From NCBI GenBank assembly GCA_031288815.1, contig JAITQR010000318.1, positions 1-6,247 of the forward strand: a stretch of 6,247 nt of DNA. Direction: 5' to 3'. Each line of letters begins with the position of its first letter. Position 1 is the first letter of the stretch. The notes under the pieces are model-generated. The model saw only the letters and a list, made by a program, of their open reading frames with translations, ran no database searches and was not told where the DNA came from. The translations under genes were made by a program, and so were the position numbers. Shown piece by piece: positions 1 through 3,608 of the stretch. The DNA is from Treponema sp. (GTDB lineage: Bacteria > Spirochaetota > Spirochaetia > Treponematales > Breznakiellaceae).

Positions 1-131
1 ACGCCAATATCCGGGACCCCGGTTTCTGGTGGGGGCCCAACTCCTGGCGCTCCGCCGGTCCCGCCTGGACCTATGAGTACCGTTTCTGGCCCCAGGGGGT
101 GCTCAAGTCCCCGGAGATCCGGGAGATCTAA
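1..131 (+). CDS. 3' end of an unidentified GC-rich gene (partial)
   Basis: This is the last 42 codons of a plus-strand gene that begins left of the window; codons run from base 3 and end at a TAA at 129-131. Coding is supported by codon use: about 37 of the 42 third positions are G or C, which is not the case in the overlapping open frame starting at base 1, and the third plus frame has an early stop. The visible tail is very rich in aromatic and small residues (five Trp plus Tyr and Phe; for example PGFWWGPNSW and YEYRFWPQG) and ends in EIREI. I do not recognise a family from this fragment and assign no function. The gene converges on the sugar-transport cluster, with 121 bp between the two stop codons. 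Its GC content (about 65% in the row 61-120) matches the rhamnosidase at the other end rather than the genes next to it. Confidence 0.6.
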   Translation, partial: ANIRDPGFWWGPNSWRSAGPAWTYEYRFWPQGVLKSPEIREI

Positions 132-159
132 ACCAGGGGTTCAAACGGTGAAGGGTGAA

Positions 160-196
160 GGGGCCGTATCCGGAAAAGCGATTTCCGGGCAGCCCC
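160..196 (+). terminator. candidate stem-loop after the plus-strand gene
   Basis: An inner perfect 7-bp stem CCGGAAA (170-176) pairs with TTTCCGG (182-188) around a 5-base loop, and an outer GGGGC (160-164) pairs with GCCCC (192-196), with a small internal loop between them. It starts 28 bases past the TAA of the plus-strand gene. No run of T follows, so it is not a textbook intrinsic terminator. It may be an mRNA 3'-end stabiliser or a Rho-linked end. A second small hairpin, CCGCT (203-207) with AGCGG (212-216), lies just beyond it. Confidence 0.3.
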
Positions 197-223
197 TATG
201 CGCCGCTGCTTAGCGGATCTTAA

Positions 224-251
224 GGGGACAAAATTGCGATTTTGAAACCCC
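224..251 (-). terminator. candidate stem-loop directly after the DUF4838 gene
   Basis: GGGG (224-227) pairs with CCCC (248-251), and inside that CAAAAT (229-234) pairs with ATTTTG (239-244) around a TGCG loop, giving a two-part stem. Read on the minus strand it begins one base after the TGA of the DUF4838 gene, a natural place for the end of the operon transcript. After the stem the minus strand reads TTAAG, so the U-tract is very short. I call it a likely transcript 3' end with modest confidence. It could also serve plus-strand transcripts arriving from the convergent gene. Confidence 0.35.
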
Positions 252-252
252 A

Positions 253-1206
253 TCACTTGAATATATTCGCATAGGTCATAAAATCAGGGGGAGAATATTC
301 CTGCTGATATTCTTTGCCTATCCAACAGGCAAAGGTAGTCATGGACTCAAAGTTAAGGGAGCGGTAGCAGGCCACATCCCGGGACATAATTTCAGGATCA
401 AATTGCAGCTTTCGCCAAGGCTTGGTCCAGTGGGAAAAACGGGAATTGTCCAGCCAATACTCAAGCACCCGGGAATCCCTCAAACCAAAGCAGTCCAATA
501 ATTCCGATAGCCCGCGTGTCTCATTCCTGTTTTTTTCACAGTCCCCGTAGTTAATCGGAATAAAAGAATCCCGCAAAATCGGGGCATATTCCAGGAATAT
601 TCCCGCTGCGGGCTTTATCTTCTTCGGCGCCGGCATGGTAGTAAGATAGGCTAAATAACATAAACCTGCATCGGGGTCAATTTTGCGGATGCCCGACAGG
701 ACCGTGTTACACCAGAGAAGGTATTGATCGGAAGGCGATAATGTCCGGCACTCGGGACAATGGCAAAAACAATCCTCCCTAACGTCATCCGTCCACCAGT
801 AGTATTTATGGTTATCAGGAACCAGCAGCTTTGCCAGTTCACCGGCCCGATCGGCAAGATAGGCCATGGCCTCTTTGTCGGAGACGCACATGTTGTAATC
901 CGCCGTCCGTTGTCCGGCTGAATTTTCACGAAACCATTGGGGATGCCCGGAAAACAACTCTTTAGGCAGAAGCCAGGAATGTACATGGGCTTCAAATTCT
1001 ATCTGCTTTCCGCTCCTATGGATAATATCGGCAAATTCCCTATATGCCGGTGTCCGGATATATGCAAAGGTCCTTTCAAGGCCCTCAAGGGCAAGATTCC
1101 CGCCCCAGGGGTGTATGCCGACGTAATCAACCGGGACTGACTCCAGCTGTTTTGCCAAGAAAACATCCGCTTCATCAAATAAAAGCACAAGTCCTGTCTT
1201 AATCAT
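253..1206 (-). CDS. DUF4838 domain protein, putative cytoplasmic glycosidase-like enzyme
   Basis: This 317-residue protein matches the DUF4838 pattern as I know it: EFEAHVHSWLLP (70-81), a YYWWTDD block (135-141) followed by a Cys-rich stretch CFCHCPEC (146-153), then an SDQYLLWCN helix (159-167) and a LEYAPI strand (205-210). DUF4838 is functionally uncharacterised but is often met in polysaccharide-use loci, where it has been compared with alpha-glucuronidase-type proteins. The role here, acting on an imported sugar, is inference. There is no signal peptide or membrane segment, so it should be cytoplasmic. Cys 146, 148, 150 and 153 could bind a metal. It is the last gene of the transport cluster, 12 bp after permease B. 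The ATG at 1204-1206 is well supported: GGGGAG lies seven A's upstream. The ending at a TGA in FMTYANIFK looks natural, but the protein is shorter than many relatives, which carry extra domains. Domain call confident, function not. Confidence 0.85.
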   Translation of the reverse strand: MIKTGLVLLFDEADVFLAKQLESVPVDYVGIHPWGGNLALEGLERTFAYIRTPAYREFADIIHRSGKQIEFEAHVHSWLLPKELFSGHPQWFRENSAGQRTADYNMCVSDKEAMAYLADRAGELAKLLVPDNHKYYWWTDDVREDCFCHCPECRTLSPSDQYLLWCNTVLSGIRKIDPDAGLCYLAYLTTMPAPKKIKPAAGIFLEYAPILRDSFIPINYGDCEKNRNETRGLSELLDCFGLRDSRVLEYWLDNSRFSHWTKPWRKLQFDPEIMSRDVACYRSLNFESMTTFACWIGKEYQQEYSPPDFMTYANIFK

Positions 1207-1213
1207 TTTTTTT

Positions 1214-1219
1214 CTCCCC
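1214..1219 (-). promoter_or_regulatory. ribosome binding site of the DUF4838 gene
   Basis: GGGGAG on the minus strand, separated from the ATG by exactly seven A's. It overlaps the first base position of the permease B stop codon region, tying the two genes into one transcript and fixing the start at 1206. Confidence 0.7.
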
Positions 1220-2031
1220 TATGCTTTGATGCCGCTCAGGGCAATTCCTTCAACAAACTGTTTCTGTAATATGATATACAGAACAATGGGAGGAAGGAAG
1301 GTCAGGGTCGCCCCGGCCATAACAAGCCCATAATTGGTAAGATAATTACCCTTTAAAACAGCTAACGCCACGGTCAGCGTCTGCATTTCGTTTTTGGTCA
1401 TCACTATTAAAGGGCGGATAAAATCATTCCATGATGAAAGAAAGGTAAAGATCGTCAGGGAGACCAATACCGCCTTTATCAGGGGGATCACCACCAGCGT
1501 AAATATTTGCGGCTCATTGCATCCGTCAATAGTGGCCGCTTCCAACAGATCGTTCGGAAGGGTAAGGATAAACTGCCTGATGAGAAAAACACCGAAGGCG
1601 TCAATAGGCAGGATCAACGCCAAGTGGGTGTTCATCAGCCCAAATTTCCGGATAATGACAAAATAGGGAATTAGGGTTACCTGAGCAGGTATCATGAGAG
1701 TTGCCAAATACAGGAGAAAAAAACGATCCCGCCCGGGAAAATGCTTTCTCGCGAATCCGTAAGCCGCCATAGAAGAAACAAGACAATTTAAAAGACAGAT
1801 TGAAACGGTAATAATCACGCTGTTCAGAAAGGATCGGCCAAGATTGAAATTCCGGAATATTCTGACATAATTACGGAAATGAAATTCCGTGTTTGCAAAT
1901 GAAAAGTCGAGGCTGGCCTTGTCTGTAAAGGAAGTCATAACCATGAGAATAAAGGGGCTTAGGGCTATAAGGGCCGAAAGAAGGAGCAGCGTTCCTATGA
2001 GGAATTGGACTGTGATGGTCTTTATTTTCAT
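1219..2031 (-). CDS. CUT1-family sugar ABC transporter permease (MalG/UgpE/YtcP type)
   Basis: This inner-membrane permease is one half of the translocation channel of a carbohydrate ABC importer. At 270 residues it is the usual length for the MalG-like partner. Six membrane segments can be read, at roughly 10-34, 70-92, 104-125, 134-155, 180-200 and 235-256. The EAA loop that docks onto the ATPase is EAATIDGCNEPQIF (164-177) followed by IPL. Further family marks are the WND at 201-203 and the C-terminal QKQFVEGIALSGIKA, a hallmark of this subfamily. It starts at ATG 2029-2031, two bases after the stop of permease A, with AGGGA at a 6-base spacing. No ATPase gene lies in the window; CUT1 systems of this kind commonly use a shared MsmK/UgpC-type ATPase encoded elsewhere. 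The substrate cannot be read from the sequence; the neighbours suggest a rhamnose-containing oligosaccharide. Confidence 0.93.
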   Translation of the reverse strand: MKIKTITVQFLIGTLLLLSALIALSPFILMVMTSFTDKASLDFSFANTEFHFRNYVRIFRNFNLGRSFLNSVIITVSICLLNCLVSSMAAYGFARKHFPGRDRFFLLYLATLMIPAQVTLIPYFVIIRKFGLMNTHLALILPIDAFGVFLIRQFILTLPNDLLEAATIDGCNEPQIFTLVVIPLIKAVLVSLTIFTFLSSWNDFIRPLIVMTKNEMQTLTVALAVLKGNYLTNYGLVMAGATLTFLPPIVLYIILQKQFVEGIALSGIKA

Positions 2032-2033
2032 GG

Positions 2034-2909
2034 CTAATCCCTGTTCCCATCCCGGTGAAACTGCTTTTGCACCAGGGTTACTACAAGAACCAGGCAGAGC
2101 ATAACAAGGGCAATAGACGTAGCGTATCCCATTCTGTTTTCCTTAAAGGCAGCCTGATAAATAGTCAGAACCAGGGTTTGGGATGACTGCCCGGGACCTC
2201 CGTTGGTCATAATAAAGGCTAAATCAAACACCTGGAATGACCAGATTATTCCCAAAGTAACAATTAAATAGATCACCGTAGATAAGGATGGAAGGGTAAT
2301 AAAGAAAAAACGCTGTACCGTCCCGGCGCCGTCGACCTTTGCGGCTTCATAGAGAGATCGGGGTATATCCATGATTCCCGCATAACAGATCACAAGATAA
2401 TATCCCACGCTTTTCCACACCGCTACCGCGGCGATTGAAGGCAAAGCAGTTGTGGTCATGCCAAGAAAACTGATCGGCTGAACATGAAATAATTTCAGGA
2501 CGCTGTTGACCGGCCCGCGGGTATTAAGTATTAAGGCCCACATGGTCCCAACCAGGATCGCCGAGGCAATGACCGGCACAAAGAGGGCGCTTTTAACAAA
2601 CCCGCCAAACTTGTTTTGGAAACCCTCGGCAATGACCGCCGCCAAAACCAGGGACAAGATCGTATTCAAGGGTACGGTTATCAGGGTGTAGACAACCGTA
2701 TTCTTGAGGCTGGCCAAAAAATAAATGTCCTTGAACATCTGAATATAGTTAGCCGCTCCTATCCACTGGGGTTTTTGAATTACGTTGTATTTAGTAAAAC
2801 TGTAATAAATATCCATCCCAATGGGCAAAATGGTAAAAACAAAAAGGAGCAAGAAACTGGGAAGTATATATACCGCCGCGTGTCTCCACTCTCTGTGCCT
2901 TTTTATCAA
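2034..2909 (-). CDS. CUT1-family sugar ABC transporter permease (MalF/UgpA/LplB type)
   Basis: This is the second half of the sugar-import channel, an inner-membrane protein of 291 residues if translation begins at the TTG at 2907-2909. Membrane segments fall near 13-38 (VYILPSFLLLFVF onward), 71-94, 108-128, 154-180, 207-226 and 263-283. The EAA loop is EAAKVDGAGTVQRF (188-201) followed by ITLP, and the conserved NGGPG follows at 236-240; both are standard for UgpA-like permeases. The start is a choice. A longer form begins at GTG 2922-2924 (296 residues) but has only a weak AGGT about 10 bases upstream. The TTG has a strong GAGGGGG six bases upstream, so I prefer it; the ATG at 2924-2926 is out of frame. 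The stop is two bases before permease B, implying coupled translation. The upstream partner, the binding protein, is truncated, so function of this permease in vivo is uncertain although its own frame is intact. Confidence 0.92.
   Translation of the reverse strand: MIKRHREWRHAAVYILPSFLLLFVFTILPIGMDIYYSFTKYNVIQKPQWIGAANYIQMFKDIYFLASLKNTVVYTLITVPLNTILSLVLAAVIAEGFQNKFGGFVKSALFVPVIASAILVGTMWALILNTRGPVNSVLKLFHVQPISFLGMTTTALPSIAAVAVWKSVGYYLVICYAGIMDIPRSLYEAAKVDGAGTVQRFFFITLPSLSTVIYLIVTLGIIWSFQVFDLAFIMTNGGPGQSSQTLVLTIYQAAFKENRMGYATSIALVMLCLVLVVTLVQKQFHRDGNRD
2038..2042 (-). promoter_or_regulatory. ribosome binding site of permease B
   Basis: AGGGA lies inside the last codons of permease A, six bases before the permease B ATG at 2029-2031. 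The site therefore sits within translated sequence, consistent with coupled synthesis of the two channel subunits in equal amounts. Confidence 0.6.
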
Positions 2910-2915
2910 CAGATT

Positions 2916-2922
2916 CCCCCTC
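2916..2922 (-). promoter_or_regulatory. ribosome binding site deciding the permease A start
   Basis: GAGGGGG on the minus strand lies six bases before a TTG (2907-2909) in frame with permease A, and it overlaps the alternative GTG start at 2922-2924. Because the motif overlaps that GTG it cannot serve it, so the sequence favours initiation at TTG. Confidence 0.5.
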
Positions 2923-2941
2923 ACATACCGGTATACCTGTT

Positions 2942-2977
2942 CAAAAACAACCGGCGCAGGGCAGAGACCTGCGCCGG
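2942..2977 (-). terminator. hairpin with U-rich tail between binding protein and permease genes
   Basis: CCGGCGCAGG and CCTGCGCCGG (2951-2960 and 2968-2977) form a perfect 10-bp GC-rich stem with a 7-base loop. In the direction of transcription (minus) it is followed by TTGTTTTTGA. This is the best terminator-like structure in the window. It lies in the 62- to 77-base gap between the binding-protein stop and the permease A start. In sugar ABC operons such a hairpin commonly causes partial termination or protects the upstream mRNA, so that binding protein outnumbers permease; that role here is inferred. Confidence 0.75.
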
Positions 2978-2986
2978 ACAGTAAAA

Positions 2987-3484
2987 TTACAGGGTCTTTG
3001 AATAATCGACGGTTCTCTGAAGAGCTTCCCGGGGACTGATCTCTCCGAGCATCATAAGCTGAAGATTACCGTAAAGATTATTCGCCACAGGTTCCCAGTT
3101 GCGGACTGCCGGATTAGCCCGCAGGAATTTGGAAGTCGAATACATCTCTTTAAATACCGGATTATCCAGATATTCCTCCCCCTTGGAAATCGGTATAAAG
3201 GGAGAAAGTTCCCGGTGGAACGACTCCTTTACCCTGGGGCTGGACATATACTTCATCAAATTTACCGCCTTGGCCTTGTCTTTACTGCCGCTGTTCAAAA
3301 AAAGAAAGTCTGCGGCAATCCAGATGGCCTTGGTTTTATCCTCAAGGCTGTCAACAAAATCCCATTTAAAGGATACATCCTTTAAATGGGAGGCATTTTC
3401 AGTCTGTCCCATTACACAGACCGCTTTACCTTCACGAAAGAGGCGAAAAGTATCGGCAAATAAATTATACCTTACAAACTGCGT
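2987..3484 (-). pseudogene. 5'-truncated sugar ABC transporter solute-binding protein
   Basis: The frame encodes 165 residues corresponding to the C-terminal part of a CUT1 extracellular sugar-binding protein, a family normally about 400-450 residues long. Reading from 3484 it gives TQFVRYNLFADTF, then FREGKAVCVMG, equivalent to the family's conserved F-x-x-GKAAM-x-x-G segment, then FKWDFV and a SKDKAKAVNLMKYMSSPRVKESF helix that is also typical. The frame is closed immediately upstream by a TGA at 3485-3487. No signal peptide, lipobox or N-terminal domain is encoded in any frame upstream before the rhamnosidase gene, so roughly the first 60% is absent. The only internal ATG (3410-3412) falls in the middle of the conserved block with no ribosome binding site and is not a credible start. 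The gene lies in the normal place, just upstream of the two permeases. A functional product is very unlikely. Confidence 0.85.
3360..3391. repeat. perfect 32-base palindrome with 14-base arms
   Basis: TCCCATTTAAAGGA (3360-3373) is exactly mirrored by TCCTTTAAATGGGA (3378-3391) around a TACA loop. It lies inside the binding-protein remnant, where it encodes SHLKDVSFKW. Because it is palindromic, the plus strand spells an almost identical peptide. It would form a stable RNA hairpin or DNA cruciform; no T-run follows on either strand, so it is not an intrinsic terminator. Confidence 0.9.
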
Positions 3485-3608
3485 TCAAACTGAAGGTTCG
3501 CAGAGCCCAATGATCGGTTTTTTTTGTTCAGGGCGCCTTCGGCGCCCCTTCATGTAAAGAATCCACAGGTGCAACAGGCTCTTAGCCCCGAAACCACTTC
3601 CCCTTTCT
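3485..3608. other. junction stretch between the rhamnosidase and the broken binding-protein gene
   Basis: No convincing gene lies here. On the minus strand the binding-protein frame is open back towards the rhamnosidase, apart from the TGA at 3485-3487, but the peptide it spells (Arg-run, then PEQKKPIIGLCEPSV) does not resemble a binding protein. The stretch holds a run of eight T (3518-3525), a GC-rich hairpin (3531-3547), a small GGCT/AGCC hairpin (3577-3587) and, at its edge, a short direct repeat CAAACTG (3475-3481 and 3486-3492). It is the place where the binding-protein sequence is lost and is near the composition change. I see no convincing promoter in it. Confidence 0.55.
3531..3547. 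repeat. GC-rich perfect inverted repeat
   Basis: GGGCGCCTTCGGCGCCC is a perfect 7-bp stem with a TTC loop, about 60 bases beyond the rhamnosidase stop. On the minus strand it is followed by an A-run rather than a T-run, so it is not a classical terminator for that gene. It may still act as an mRNA 3' end, or be part of a dispersed intergenic repeat. Confidence 0.7.

Noticed and set aside
147..160. Tandem GGTGAAG twice
   Set aside because: Two 7-base copies are too few to call a repeat array, and no function is evident.
1847..1890. GAAATTCCG repeated within permease B
   Set aside because: It reflects the repeated FRN residues in the protein (HFRNYVRIFRNF) and is ordinary coding sequence.
3410..3412. 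ATG as the start of a small 141-residue gene
   Set aside because: Binding-protein similarity continues upstream of it (FREGKAVCV) and there is no ribosome binding site, so it is an internal Met of a truncated gene.
3464..3469. Perfect TATAAT on the minus strand that could drive the permease genes
   Set aside because: It lies inside the binding-protein frame. The nearest TTGAAC is only 13 bases upstream, and the hexamer at normal spacing (CAGTTT) is poor; there is no TG extension. Chance is the simpler reading.
3518..3547. Hairpin plus T8 run as an intrinsic terminator for the rhamnosidase gene
   Set aside because: The order is wrong on both strands: on the minus strand the hairpin is followed by A's, and on the plus strand the T-run comes before the hairpin.
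3099..3557. Plus-strand 152-codon frame across the binding-protein remnant
   Set aside because: It is the shadow of the minus-strand remnant; its SHLKDTSFKW string appears only because the palindrome reads the same on both strands.
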